Shown: one piece after another, positions 38,104 through 47,103 of the stretch | Position numbering within the stretch: position 1 is the first letter of the stretch | Layout of the letters: the number at the start of each line of letters is the position of its first letter | NCBI GenBank assembly: GCA_964517125.1 | Contig: CAZFBD010000009.1 | Location: forward strand, 19,884 to 83,883 | Direction of reading: 5' to 3' | Source of the DNA: SHLQ01 sp964517125 | Lineage (GTDB): Bacteria > Actinomycetota > Acidimicrobiia > Acidimicrobiales > SHLQ01 | Length of the DNA stretch: 64,000 nucleotides | Notes under the pieces: generated by a model | Seen by the model: only the letters and a program-made list of their open reading frames with translations | Told to the model about the DNA's origin: nothing | The model's database searches: none | Program-made: the position numbers and the translations under genes

Positions 38104-39327
38104 TCAGAAGAACGGGCTGAACCACATCTCGGGCTCTGGCTCGGGTTCGGCGACCACAACCCGACGCGGCCCCAGTCGCAACGCACGCATGGCCCACGCC
38201 CCGAGCATGGGCCCCGGGGCAAGGAACAAGAACGCCCAGCCCCAACCCCAGGTGTCACGGAGAACCGGCACAAGAAAGATCGTGAACACCGTCAGGGTGA
38301 ACCCGACCGCAAGCTGCAACGTCAGCGCCGTCCCGACCCATCGGGCATCGACGACCTCGGTCACGATCGTGGAGAACTGTGCGCTGTCGGCGACGACCCA
38401 GAACCCCCATACCAGGCCCACTCCGACCACGATCACGGTGGGTGCATCGATCAGGAACCCCATCACGAACGCCACCGACGCCGACCACCGCATGGCCAAC
38501 GCCGCCGCTTCGGACCGGGTCCACTTGTCGCTCATGCGGCCGGCGTACACCGACCCTGCTGCACCCACGCCAATGACAGCGAAGGCAGCCAGGCTGGCCT
38601 GACGGGCCGAGTCGAACACGTCACCGTAGAAGGCAGCGATCCACGCCCACATGGCGTAGAGCTCCCACATGTGACCGAAATACCCCAGGCTCGCCAGGCG
38701 AAACTCCCGGTTCCCGACGATCGTCCCGATCTGGGAGATGTCGAAGACTGCGGGCTTGGCCGTGTGCGGTCCGTCTTCACCCAACCGGTCGGCGAGCAGT
38801 CCGCCAACGACCGTGATGCCCGACACGATGAGCAGAAGCGGACGCCAGTCCAATCCACCGATGGCGTTCAGTAGGTGCGGTAGCGCCGACCCCAGTGTGA
38901 GTGCACCGATCATGACGCCGAGTGCATACCCGCGTCCGACCCGATACCAGCTGGACATCGCCTTGAGCGCCGGCGGGTACACGCCCGCAAGGGCAGCACC
39001 GGTGACGAGTCTGCCGACCAGGGCCAGACCGAAACCATCGGTCAGCACGATCGACGCGTTGGCGAGCGCTGCCAGGCTGGCACCGATCAGCACAAGGCGA
39101 CGGGGCGGGATTCGGTCCGCAAGACCCGCCGCCGACGAGAACACCGCACCGATCACAAAGCCCAGCTGCACGGCAATCGTCAGCCAGCTGGACTCCCCGC
39201 TCGACAACATCCAGCGATCACGCAGCTGGCCGAGCACGGCAGCGGTCGAGAACCACGGCGACATCGCAAAGACGAGCGCGGTGGCAAGAATTGCGAGCTG
39301 CCTGCGCTGTTGCCGGTCCGCGTCCAT
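38104..39327 (-). CDS. Major facilitator superfamily transporter
   Basis: 407 residues from the ATG at 39327 (MDADRQQRRQL). Twelve hydrophobic segments with the cytoplasmic loop motif between the second and third, AAGLADRIPPRRLVLIG near residues 68-84, typical of MFS proteins. The second-half loop carries YAGRMSDKWTR. A C-terminal tail is rich in Pro-Glu (VAEPEPEPEMWFSPFF). The substrate is unknown. It is the last gene of a minus-strand run with the EEP-like protein, copper monooxygenase and Tat protein, and is convergent with the oxidoreductase gene. Confidence 0.9.
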   Translation of the reverse strand: MDADRQQRRQLAILATALVFAMSPWFSTAAVLGQLRDRWMLSSGESSWLTIAVQLGFVIGAVFSSAAGLADRIPPRRLVLIGASLAALANASIVLTDGFGLALVGRLVTGAALAGVYPPALKAMSSWYRVGRGYALGVMIGALTLGSALPHLLNAIGGLDWRPLLLIVSGITVVGGLLADRLGEDGPHTAKPAVFDISQIGTIVGNREFRLASLGYFGHMWELYAMWAWIAAFYGDVFDSARQASLAAFAVIGVGAAGSVYAGRMSDKWTRSEAAALAMRWSASVAFVMGFLIDAPTVIVVGVGLVWGFWVVADSAQFSTIVTEVVDARWVGTALTLQLAVGFTLTVFTIFLVPVLRDTWGWGWAFLFLAPGPMLGAWAMRALRLGPRRVVVAEPEPEPEMWFSPFF

Positions 39328-39367
39328 GTCTGCGGAACCGCCGGAGTGGCGCTCGGCATTCCGCACC

Positions 39368-40207
39368 TCAGGCGGGCGGCTTGCGGTTGTGGACCTTGCG
39401 GATCTCGACGGATGCATCACGAATGGCGAACGCATCGAAGTCGAACACCAATGGCACGTGCGCCTCACTCTTCGCCGATCCCGCCCACTCGCTCTCGGTG
39501 CCGATCTGCATGTTCTTGATGAACGGAATCCATTCCTTCGGAACGAAGCAGTAGTCGGTGTGATGGCCCACGCGTCCGAACTCGGGGTCGGGCCGGAAGC
39601 GTGTGGGAGCTTCACGCGGGTCACCGTGCTCGAGGCCGGTGAACTCGTGGTACGCGCTCACATAGCCAGCGGCGTCCAGCACCGCTACCAGTTCGAGCAT
39701 GTCATGGTTGGGATCGTTTCGGTGAAAGACCGGGTTGTTGTTGAAGTCGCCCGCGATCACGGTGGGCCCGCCGAGAAACCGTCGGTACAGGGTCATGGCC
39801 TGCATGGGCTGCGATGCCATGGGCTTCGACCGGAACTTCACCTGCGCGCGGTCGTTCAGCGCCCACACGGCCAGCACCTGATGGCTGACCGGACCGCTCA
39901 CCTGAATCGGGGCAACCCACTCCAACCGCTGATCCCACCGACCACCGTCGAGCTTGGCGATCGACGGCGGAAACGACAGCACGCCGAGTCCTCGTTGGGC
40001 ATGTCGCCCGATCCACGCCATGGAGCTGTGCGCGATCCGGCCCGCTTTCAGCAGCCGAACTTCATTCCCGGCGCGAGCGGCTATGACGACGTTGGCGTCG
40101 AGCGCTTCGAGCTTTGGGTACTTCCGCTCGATCGACGGTCCGACCGTCCACACGACGATTCGATAGCAGCCGTCCGGGCGCGGGGTGATGTCGATCTCGA
40201 CGGCCAT
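39368..40207 (-). CDS. EEP-fold (endonuclease/exonuclease/phosphatase-like) protein
   Basis: 279 residues. The second half fits the EEP fold: GPTVIAGDFNNNPVFHRND near residues 147-165 (metal and catalytic Asp/Asn), HHTDYCFVP near 215-223 and a closing EAHVPLVFDF with the expected His near 250. The first half is weaker: the usual xWN and QE motifs are replaced (VVWTVGPSIE; VVIAARAG), so the enzyme could be divergent or have lost activity. The same family, in more orthodox form, occurs at 24129. It is between the MFS gene and the copper monooxygenase gene. Confidence 0.75.
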   Translation of the reverse strand: MAVEIDITPRPDGCYRIVVWTVGPSIERKYPKLEALDANVVIAARAGNEVRLLKAGRIAHSSMAWIGRHAQRGLGVLSFPPSIAKLDGGRWDQRLEWVAPIQVSGPVSHQVLAVWALNDRAQVKFRSKPMASQPMQAMTLYRRFLGGPTVIAGDFNNNPVFHRNDPNHDMLELVAVLDAAGYVSAYHEFTGLEHGDPREAPTRFRPDPEFGRVGHHTDYCFVPKEWIPFIKNMQIGTESEWAGSAKSEAHVPLVFDFDAFAIRDASVEIRKVHNRKPPA

Positions 40208-40225
40208 TCGAGCAACGCTAGAGGA

Positions 40226-41812
40226 TCAGGCGGGGCGAGTCGTCAGCGTCGTGAAACACATCTCGTCGTTGGTGCCGTCGGCCCACAGGATGTACGCCGG
40301 CTCCAGATCGGACCTGCGGAGCGACCGGTCCCAGCCACACTCGACCGTGATGATGTCCTGCGGACCCAGCACGATGCTGTCGACAGGCTCGTAGTTGTAC
40401 TGCCAGTCGAAGTCCCAAACGGGAATGTCCAACAGGACGAGTTCGTCGGGGGTGCCCTTGTTGATGGTGAGTCGGAACCAGTCACCGATCTCGTGCATGT
40501 GCCCGAACACGGACACGATCTCTCCAGTGGCATCGATGAAGCCAGCTGGAATGGAACAGCTCGACGAGGCGAGACCGTCGGTGAGGTGTGCGAAGTCGTC
40601 TGGCGTCACGCCGCAGATTCGGTTGATTGAATCGTTGCGGACACCTTCGCCGCCGAATCGCTCGAGGGCGTCGGCCATCGCAGCATCGCGGTCACACAAT
40701 GGGCCGCTCTCAGAGCTCATACACGGAATCTCCACGGGAGCGAGGAACTCCGAAAGCGTCACGTCCTTGAGATCGGCGTCGGCGGGCTCGAGCCCGAGTT
40801 CGAGCGACGATGCATCCGCGGGCGCTGAGCCCTCGTAGTGATAGTGGATCTGCACGACCACGAACCCGCCTGGCGGAACCCAGAGGCCGTTGCCTTCGGG
40901 GTACTCCGTCGCATCCTGCCCAGGCGCCCAACCCAGGAACATGTCGCTCTCGCCAGCGCCGGAGCCGCCGTAGCACTCCCAGCCGGTGCGTCCATCTTCG
41001 CCGTCGCGGGCCTGCGCACGCTCCATCGACTCGGGACTCATGAGATAGCCGATGGCGTGGTGAACGACCGACGGTTCGTCGGGCACGAAGTCGAACCCCG
41101 TGATCCAGCCACCTTCGTCCAGCTGAAGGTCGTAGATCTGACAGCGGTAGTCGTCGGTGACGTTCGGGTCACCCATGTACGGCTGAGGTGGAAGCACGAC
41201 AAGGTCAGGATTCGTCAACCCAGCCACAGGAATGGCCGGGCTGATGGAGGTATCGGGCTCCACATCGATGGGTGCTCCATCGGCGACCCAGTCGAGGACC
41301 GCCTGAATCTGATCGGGGCGCAGACTGCGGTCGCCCTTGAAGGCCACACTCTCGCCAGAAGCTGGCCACGGCGGCATGTAGTTGGTGGTGATCACGTCAC
41401 TCACCAGCAGGTGGGTGTCCACCACGTCCGCGACCGATTGCAGGTTCCAGTGACTTGCACCCGGGCCGCCATCGAAGTGGCAGACAGCGCACTTCTCTTC
41501 GAAGATGGGCTGAATGGATGTGCTGAAGTCGCCGTCGTAAACGGCCGGGGTTGGCTCAGCGGTTCCAGCAGCTTCGCTCCCATCGGGTTCAGCCTCTGGC
41601 TCGGATTCAGTCGAAGCATCGGACGCCACCGTGCTCGTGGTCTCGGCGGCCGATGTGCCGTCGTCAGACGTCGACGCGTCGACGGCTGCGTCATCAGCTG
41701 AGGCTGCACTCTCGTCGGTGGCGACATCCTCGCCACATGCAGCGACCACGACCATCGCCGCGAACACGACGACAAGAAGGTGGCGCAACGAACGGGACCG
41801 AAACAGGGTCAT
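40226..41812 (-). CDS. Lipoprotein: cytochrome c motif fused to copper-dependent (PHM-like) monooxygenase
   Basis: 528 residues from the ATG at 41812. The signal ends in lipobox VVAAC (Cys near residue 26), followed by a Ser/Thr/Glu/Ala-rich spacer to about 95. A single haem site EEKCAVCH near residues 110-117 and a possible axial Met (TTNYMPPWP) form a small cytochrome c domain. Then come copper-site motifs of the peptidylglycine/dopamine-beta-monooxygenase fold: PSVVHHAIGYL, FVVVQIHYHY and VSVFGHMHEIGDW. The cytochrome part probably feeds electrons to the two-copper site outside the cell. The substrate is unknown. It lies between the Tat protein and the EEP gene. Confidence 0.82.
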   Translation of the reverse strand: MTLFRSRSLRHLLVVVFAAMVVVAACGEDVATDESAASADDAAVDASTSDDGTSAAETTSTVASDASTESEPEAEPDGSEAAGTAEPTPAVYDGDFSTSIQPIFEEKCAVCHFDGGPGASHWNLQSVADVVDTHLLVSDVITTNYMPPWPASGESVAFKGDRSLRPDQIQAVLDWVADGAPIDVEPDTSISPAIPVAGLTNPDLVVLPPQPYMGDPNVTDDYRCQIYDLQLDEGGWITGFDFVPDEPSVVHHAIGYLMSPESMERAQARDGEDGRTGWECYGGSGAGESDMFLGWAPGQDATEYPEGNGLWVPPGGFVVVQIHYHYEGSAPADASSLELGLEPADADLKDVTLSEFLAPVEIPCMSSESGPLCDRDAAMADALERFGGEGVRNDSINRICGVTPDDFAHLTDGLASSSCSIPAGFIDATGEIVSVFGHMHEIGDWFRLTINKGTPDELVLLDIPVWDFDWQYNYEPVDSIVLGPQDIITVECGWDRSLRRSDLEPAYILWADGTNDEMCFTTLTTRPA

Positions 41813-41861
41813 ACCCCATGTTACGGACGATCGGCGTCGCAGTTGAGGCGCCGCTACGGAA

Positions 41862-42668
41862 TCAACCGTCGGTGCTGGCCGACCCGGTGAAGCTGCCCTG
41901 CGCACGTCGACGTCGCCGCATCTCGCTCCGGCTCGGCGGTGGAAGGTCGGGCGTGTAGCCAGGCGTGAACGCTCGTAGGCCGGCACCTCCGGCAGCGGCG
42001 GGCGGCGTCGAACACGGAATCGAGATGTTGTCGATCCAGATTCCCTCGAAGTCGTTGTATGCGCTGTCGACGGTGTCGAACGTGATGGCGATCTGTGCGC
42101 TCTGACTGGCCCAGGCGGACAGATCAAAGGTCAGGCGCTGGAACGCTCCGCTCGTGCCGCCGTCGTGGAAGACCTGGTACAGGGTGGCGGCCGGTCCGGC
42201 GGTTGGCAGCATGGAGATGGTGAAGACATCCCAGTTGCCGTTGCCGGTCCACAGTTCGATCTCGCGCCACACGTCCATCTCGAGATCCATCGCGCCGGAC
42301 GCAGGCAACGTGAAGACTGGGCTCGTCACGGTTCCGCCGTTCGCGGCTCCCGTGTTGTACGTGCCACCCACGCCGTTTCCGTAGTGCATGGAGTTTGACG
42401 GACTGACCGAACGGCCGCTCGACACGCCCCAGAGTCCCCCACCCGATCCGGCCGTGTTGTCGATGGACCAGCCTTCGGTCGTGCCGGTGTCGAAGCAGTA
42501 CACCGTCGGGCAACTCGACAGTCCCGACGGGGTCGCTGCGGCCACAGGCTCGGCAAGTGTCATGACGACGGGCGCCGTCCAGGCAACACCGCCCGCGACA
42601 AGGGCGCGTTGCATCATCGAACGTCGGGACAGCGAAGTCTCAGCTGAGGAGAGGGCGGGCTCACTCAT
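41862..42668 (-). CDS. Tat-exported beta-rich hypothetical protein
   Basis: 268 residues from the ATG at 42668 (MSEPALSS). The N-terminus has a twin-arginine signal: LSRRSMMQRALVAGGVAWTAPVV, ending near PVAAATPSG. The mature part has one Cys pair (SCPTVYCFD) and a jelly-roll-like pattern: NTGAANGGTVTSPVFTLP, GAMDLEMDVWREIELWTGNG, ISMLPTAG, FQRLTFDLSAWASQSAQI and FEGIWIDNISI. This looks like a carbohydrate-binding or MAM-like sandwich. The C-terminus is Pro- and Arg-rich and ends SGTASTDG-like. It is upstream of the copper monooxygenase gene (50 bases), which may share its transcript. Confidence 0.7.
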   Translation of the reverse strand: MSEPALSSAETSLSRRSMMQRALVAGGVAWTAPVVMTLAEPVAAATPSGLSSCPTVYCFDTGTTEGWSIDNTAGSGGGLWGVSSGRSVSPSNSMHYGNGVGGTYNTGAANGGTVTSPVFTLPASGAMDLEMDVWREIELWTGNGNWDVFTISMLPTAGPAATLYQVFHDGGTSGAFQRLTFDLSAWASQSAQIAITFDTVDSAYNDFEGIWIDNISIPCSTPPAAAGGAGLRAFTPGYTPDLPPPSRSEMRRRRRAQGSFTGSASTDG

Positions 42669-42783
42669 GCAGATCAATCGACCGAAACATCACCTGCATG
42701 AGCGAATTCACCCGACCAAGGGTCCCCACACACACCCACCGCGCATCCCACAATGGAAATTCGACACCCCCCCGGTGACCACC

Positions 42784-43674
42784 ATGACCAACTCCACACC
42801 TCCAGCCGACACACGCATCAGCACCGACCTGGTGCACGCGCTCGTCAAAGAGTTCATTCCGCAGCTCGCCGATGAACCCATCACCTTTCAGGAGTCGGGT
42901 TGGGACAACGAGATGCACCGCGTCGGCGACGACCATGTGCTCCGGCTGCCACGTCGAGCGCAGGCTGCCGAGCTTGTACGCAACGAACAACGGTGGTTGC
43001 CCGAACTTGCGCCGAATCTTCCGCTGACCACTCCGGTGCCGGTGTTCGCCGGCAAACCGTCGCTCGGCTACCCCTTCGCCTGGAGTCTGCTCCCCTGGCT
43101 GAAGGGTGTGCCGTTGGTGCACTCCCCCGCACTTGCACAGGACAAGCTCGTCGACGACCTGGCCTCATTCCTCAATGCGTTGCACGTGCCAGCTCCCGAT
43201 GACGCCCCCGAGAATCCGTTTCGGGGCATCCCCCTCGCCGAGCGCGACGACAAGATGCGCACCTACGCCGCCGACTGTGGCGAACTGATCGACCACGACC
43301 GGGTGATCGAGCTGTGGGAAGAACTCTCCGACGCACCGGTCTGGGGCGGAGAGGACCTGTGGCTCCACGGCGACCTGCACCCACTCAACCTGCTCGTCCG
43401 GGGCGGACGGCTGTCTGCCGTCATCGACTTCGGCGACCTCACCTCGGGAGACCCGGCAACGGACCTTGGCGTTGCCTGGATGCTCTTCGACGCCGAGGGC
43501 CGAGCCGCCTTCCGCAAGGCACTGCACATCGACGGGCACACGGTCGACATCCACACCTGGACCCGGGCCCGCGGTTGGGCACTGTCTTTCGCCGTCACCG
43601 TGCTCGCCCATTCCGACGGGGCACCGGCGATGCGTCGGATGGGACTGGCAACCATGAGCCAGGTACTCGGCTGA
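42784..43674 (+). CDS. Aminoglycoside-phosphotransferase-family kinase
   Basis: 296 residues from the ATG at 42784 (a GTG at 42775 is in frame). The APH fold is clear: ESGWDNEMHRVGDDHVLRLPRR near residues 39-60 (nucleotide loop and Lys/Arg), LLPWLKGVP, the catalytic loop LHGDLHPLNLLV near 198-209 and the metal site AVIDFGDLTSGDPATDLG near 217-234. Family members phosphorylate antibiotics, sugars or macrolides; chromosomal copies like this one are often metabolic kinases. It is divergent from the Tat protein gene; the MFS gene follows 47 bases later and may be co-transcribed. Confidence 0.9.
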   Translation: MTNSTPPADTRISTDLVHALVKEFIPQLADEPITFQESGWDNEMHRVGDDHVLRLPRRAQAAELVRNEQRWLPELAPNLPLTTPVPVFAGKPSLGYPFAWSLLPWLKGVPLVHSPALAQDKLVDDLASFLNALHVPAPDDAPENPFRGIPLAERDDKMRTYAADCGELIDHDRVIELWEELSDAPVWGGEDLWLHGDLHPLNLLVRGGRLSAVIDFGDLTSGDPATDLGVAWMLFDAEGRAAFRKALHIDGHTVDIHTWTRARGWALSFAVTVLAHSDGAPAMRRMGLATMSQVLG

Positions 43675-43721
43675 AGGTCCCGAGCCGAAGCCTGTTGATG
43701 CATGCCCGTTAGGGTGCACCA

Positions 43722-44990
43722 ATGTCGACTCCCAGAGATGCCGTCATCGACGCACCAAATCGTGACGCTGTCCAGAAGCGCACGTTGCGCGTCCTCTGGG
43801 GTGCGTCGCTGCTGAGCCGCGGCGCGGTCTCATCGATGTTCCCCGTGTCGGTGCTCGCAATCAAGGAACTGCTCGGTTCCGATACGTGGGCTGGTCTGTC
43901 GACTGGTGCGAGCACGATCGGTTCAGCAGTGAGTGCAATTCTGCTCGCCACCTTCATGAAGCGGCGAGGTCGCAACCCTGGCATCACGGTGGGGTTCATC
44001 GTGGCGGTGCTCGGCGCAATCCTCGGCATCCTCGCAATCGAGTTGGGCAGCCTGCTGCTCTTCCTGCCGGCCATGGTGCTGGTCGGCTCCGGCTCCGGCA
44101 CGTCGAACCTGTCTCGGTATGCGGCAGCGGACCTGGCTTCAGAGGAGCGTCGCAGCCGCGACATCAGCACCGTCATCTTTGCCGCCACCTTCGGCGCCGT
44201 GCTGTTCCCGCTGTTCATCGGCGTCGCTGGCGACATCAGCGAGGGCGTTGGCATGAATGAAAACAGTGGCGGCTTTGCCATGGCCGTCATCTTGTTCATC
44301 CTCGGCGCTGCCCTCGTCTCCTTCCTCATGCGACCCGACCCGCTCGTCGTGGCCGGAGGCGTCGACCCGTCCGCGACCCGGAAGGGCAACGCCGTTCCCT
44401 TTCGCGAAGCGATCGCCATCGCCTGGAGCCATCCTCTCGCCCGACTCGCGCTGGTCACCCTGGTCGTCACCCAGGCCGTCATGGTGATGGTCATGGCCAT
44501 GACGCCGCTGCACATGAAGGCCCATGGCCACGACACGGGTGTCGTCGGTCAGGTCATTTCAGTCCACACCGCCGGCATGTTTGCGTTCGCGCCGCTGGCT
44601 GGCTGGATCTCGGACCGTTTCGGACGGCTCCCGACGATTGCGTTGGCTGGCGTCACGCTTGTGGTTGCCACATCCTTCACCGCCCTCGCCGGAGAGGCAC
44701 CTCGCATCCTGATGTTTCCCGGCCTCTACCTGCTCGGGCTCGGCTGGAGCTTTGGGATCGTGGCCGGAAGTGCGCTGCTCACCGAATCGGTCGACGAGCC
44801 AGATCGAGTCGTCGTGCAGGGAGCGGCCGACACCGCAACCAACATCGCCAGCGGATCTGGCGCATTGGCATCAGGTGTCGTCTTGAGCATGGCCGGCTTC
44901 CACATCCTGTCGTTCGTGGGAATGGCCGCAGCGGGCGCGCTGCTGATCCACGCTCGCTTCGAACATCGCCTGTCGCAGAAACTGGCCTGA
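43722..44990 (+). CDS. Major facilitator superfamily transporter
   Basis: 422 residues. Twelve hydrophobic segments with an N-terminal cytosolic tail of about 30 residues. The loop after segment two reads ATFMKRRGRNPGITVG and that after segment eight AGWISDRFGRLPTIALAG near residues 287-304, a good MFS loop motif. A central loop of about 40 residues follows (PDPLVVAGGVDPSATRKG). Export of a small molecule is likely; the substrate is unknown. The neighbouring APH-like kinase is on the same strand, a pair sometimes seen in drug-resistance loci, but no direct evidence. Confidence 0.9.
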   Translation: MSTPRDAVIDAPNRDAVQKRTLRVLWGASLLSRGAVSSMFPVSVLAIKELLGSDTWAGLSTGASTIGSAVSAILLATFMKRRGRNPGITVGFIVAVLGAILGILAIELGSLLLFLPAMVLVGSGSGTSNLSRYAAADLASEERRSRDISTVIFAATFGAVLFPLFIGVAGDISEGVGMNENSGGFAMAVILFILGAALVSFLMRPDPLVVAGGVDPSATRKGNAVPFREAIAIAWSHPLARLALVTLVVTQAVMVMVMAMTPLHMKAHGHDTGVVGQVISVHTAGMFAFAPLAGWISDRFGRLPTIALAGVTLVVATSFTALAGEAPRILMFPGLYLLGLGWSFGIVAGSALLTESVDEPDRVVVQGAADTATNIASGSGALASGVVLSMAGFHILSFVGMAAAGALLIHARFEHRLSQKLA

Positions 44991-44998
44991 ACCGGCCT

Positions 44999-45020
44999 CC
45001 GATCCCCGCGAGGTGATCGG
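44999..45020. terminator. Weak hairpin between convergent MFS and ald genes
   Basis: CCGATC and GATCGG arms flank a 10-base loop directly before the ald stop codon. It is the only structure in the 30-base gap; termination in either direction is a guess. Confidence 0.3.
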
Positions 45021-46148
45021 TTAGGCGGCCAGGCCGCTCACGGCGTCATCGAGACCCTGCACGTCGTACCCGAGCGCGTCGGCAACGTGTGGTTCGGTGA
45101 CCTTGCCGGCGGCCACGTTCAGACCGTTGCGAAGGTGTGGGAGTGCGAGCATGGCGGCCTTTGGCCCCATGTCGGCGAGCGCAAGAGTGAACGGCAGCGT
45201 TGCGTTGTTCAGTGCGTAGGTCGAGGTCTTCGGCACGGCGCCGGGCATGTTCGCAACCGCGTAGTGCACGACATCGTCGACCATGTAGACGGGGTCCTGA
45301 TGTGTGGTGGCGTGGGACGTCTCGAAGGCGCCGCCCTGGTCGATGGCGACATCCACCAGAACCGAACCGGCCCGCATGTTCCGAACCATCTCGGCCGAAA
45401 CGAGCTTGGGGGCGGTATCGCCCTTGACGAGGACCGCACCAATCACGACATCGGCATCGGTGACGAGCTCTTCGAGCGCCGAGGCGGTGGAGTACACGGT
45501 TGACACCGCTGCACCCCAACGTGCATCGCAGTGATCGAGGACGGCGTTGTTGCGGTCCAGGATGGTCACCTGTCCGCCGAGACCAATGGCCATCTCGGCG
45601 GCGTGCTGGCCAACGACTCCGCCACCGATGACGACGACCTTGGCCGGAGCAACACCGGGAACACCGCCGATGAGGAGGCCAGCGCCACCGTTGGGTGCTT
45701 CGAGGTAGTTGGCGGCCGCCTGAATCGACATACGTCCAGCAACCTTGGACATGGGCGCCAGCAGGGGCAGCCCACCCTGATCGTCGGTCACGGTCTCGTA
45801 GGCGATGCATGTGGCGCCGCTGCTGACGAGGTCCTTGGTCTGGTCGGCGTCGGGGGCCAGGTGGAGGTACGTGAACAAGGTCTGGTCTTCGCGCAGCATG
45901 GCGCGCTCAACAGCCTGCGGCTCCTTCACCTTCACGATCATCTGTGATGCGGCGAATACGTCGGATGCAGTGTCGGCAATGGACGCTCCAGCGGAGCGGT
46001 AGTCGGCGTCGCTTGCGCCGATCCCGGTTCCGGCAGAGGTCTCGACAAGGACGTTGTGGCCGCGGCGAGCGAGCTCGCTGACGCTTGCTGGGGTCAGCCC
46101 GACCCGACGCTCGTGGTTCTTGATTTCCTTCGGAACACCGATATCCAT
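45021..46148 (-). CDS. ald: Alanine dehydrogenase
   Basis: 375 residues from the ATG at 46148. It interconverts L-alanine and pyruvate plus ammonium with NAD. Family signatures: MDIGVPKEIKNHERRVGLTPA at the start, the substrate Lys in VKVKEPQ near residue 75, LHLAPD with catalytic His near 96, and the NAD fold VVVIGGGVVGQHAAEMA near 170-186. DVAIDQGGAFETSHATTHQDPVY near 268-290 is also conserved. It is divergent from an Lrp/AsnC regulator, the usual arrangement of ald with AldR. Confidence 0.97.
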   Translation of the reverse strand: MDIGVPKEIKNHERRVGLTPASVSELARRGHNVLVETSAGTGIGASDADYRSAGASIADTASDVFAASQMIVKVKEPQAVERAMLREDQTLFTYLHLAPDADQTKDLVSSGATCIAYETVTDDQGGLPLLAPMSKVAGRMSIQAAANYLEAPNGGAGLLIGGVPGVAPAKVVVIGGGVVGQHAAEMAIGLGGQVTILDRNNAVLDHCDARWGAAVSTVYSTASALEELVTDADVVIGAVLVKGDTAPKLVSAEMVRNMRAGSVLVDVAIDQGGAFETSHATTHQDPVYMVDDVVHYAVANMPGAVPKTSTYALNNATLPFTLALADMGPKAAMLALPHLRNGLNVAAGKVTEPHVADALGYDVQGLDDAVSGLAA

Positions 46149-46230
46149 GTCAGGCCCCCCTTTGGGCGTTGGCGCGTGTCGCGCGTGACGAATAGGGAAA
46201 CCGTACGGGAATCTCCGCGCACAGTGTTCG

Positions 46231-46280
46231 CAAATATTCCGGCCGAACCCTGATAGCACGCTGGTTTCATTCCATATTTG
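46231..46280. promoter_or_regulatory. Inverted AT-rich half-sites in the ald / Lrp intergenic region
   Basis: CAAATAT at 46231-46237 and its exact complement ATATTTG at 46274-46280 are 43 bases apart centre to centre, about four helical turns, in the 160-base divergent promoter region. This is consistent with binding of an Lrp/AsnC octamer that wraps DNA. No consensus -10/-35 boxes are claimed. Confidence 0.45.
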
Positions 46281-46308
46281 ACTCGATGTGCGATACCCTT
46301 TCCGGACA

Positions 46309-46770
46309 ATGGACCTCGACAAGACAGATCGTTCAATTCTCCGCCAACTGCAGACCGATGGACGAACCACGCACGCCGAGCTCGCCGATCGGGTCGGCCT
46401 GTCGACTTCGGCGTGTCACCGTCGCGTCCGCCGGCTTGAGGATGCCGGGGTGATCGAGGGCTATGCGGCGGTCGTCAATCGCCATGCCGTCGGCCGAGCG
46501 GTGTCCGTCTTCGTCGAGATCTCGCTCGAGAGCCAACGTGAGGAACTCCTCGACCGATTCGAAGCTTCCGTGCAGCAGATTCCGCATGTGCAGAGCTGCC
46601 ACCTGATGGCTGGCAACGCCGACTACCTGGTGCACGTCACCTGCGCCGATGTCGCCGACTACGAGTCCATCCATCGCGAACACATCGCCGTCCTTCCCGG
46701 AGTAACGCAGGTCCGTTCGAGCTTCGCCATTCGCAAGGTCACCGAAACCACCGCCATCGATCTGGACTGA
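46309..46770 (+). CDS. Lrp/AsnC-family transcriptional regulator (probable AldR)
   Basis: 153 residues from the ATG at 46309. The helix-turn-helix is LDKTDRSILRQLQTDGRTTHAELA and VGLSTSACHRRVRRLEDAGVI in the first 50 residues. The C-terminal RAM/effector domain follows (VSVFVEISLES; VQSCHLMAGNADYLVHVTCADVADYESI near residues 95-125). AldR of mycobacteria regulates ald and senses alanine; divergence from ald makes the same role likely here, but effector and direction are inferred. Confidence 0.92.
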   Translation: MDLDKTDRSILRQLQTDGRTTHAELADRVGLSTSACHRRVRRLEDAGVIEGYAAVVNRHAVGRAVSVFVEISLESQREELLDRFEASVQQIPHVQSCHLMAGNADYLVHVTCADVADYESIHREHIAVLPGVTQVRSSFAIRKVTETTAIDLD

Positions 46771-46860
46771 GCAGCGAAATTTGTGACCGCTCACGAGCGC
46801 GTCGCATCATGCGTGCGGAAACCACAGAAGGACTTCATGCCACGCCCGTGGAGCCAGACC

Positions 46861-47103
46861 TCAGGTTGAACGAGGCCGATCGACCTCACCCAGAACTCCC
46901 GAGAGCATCCGGGCCCGGTCCTTCTCCGTGAGCTGTACGCGACCGTGATCCCGACTGAGCTCCACGACGTTTCGCGTTTCGATCAGGACGGTCTCACACG
47001 CCGGACACGAAGCCAGGTGGTCGAGGGCCGCAGCCTCGGTTGCTTCGTCCAGCTCTCCTTCAAGGAACGTGGTGAGCTGTGCTGCGAGTTCTTCACAGGT
47101 CAT
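46861..47103 (-). CDS. Zinc-finger anti-sigma factor (zf-HC2)
   Basis: 80 residues. It starts TCEELAAQLTTFLEGELDEATEAAALDHLASCPACE: the HxxxCxxC zinc motif (His and two Cys near residues 29-36) with Cys3 ahead is the ASD fold of anti-sigma factors. No membrane segment, so it is a soluble, possibly thiol-sensitive regulator. Its ATG overlaps the stop of the sigma-factor fragment by eleven bases, the usual sigma/anti-sigma coupling. The cognate sigma factor appears truncated (see next entry), so it may be an orphan. Confidence 0.85.
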   Translation of the reverse strand: MTCEELAAQLTTFLEGELDEATEAAALDHLASCPACETVLIETRNVVELSRDHGRVQLTEKDRARMLSGVLGEVDRPRST

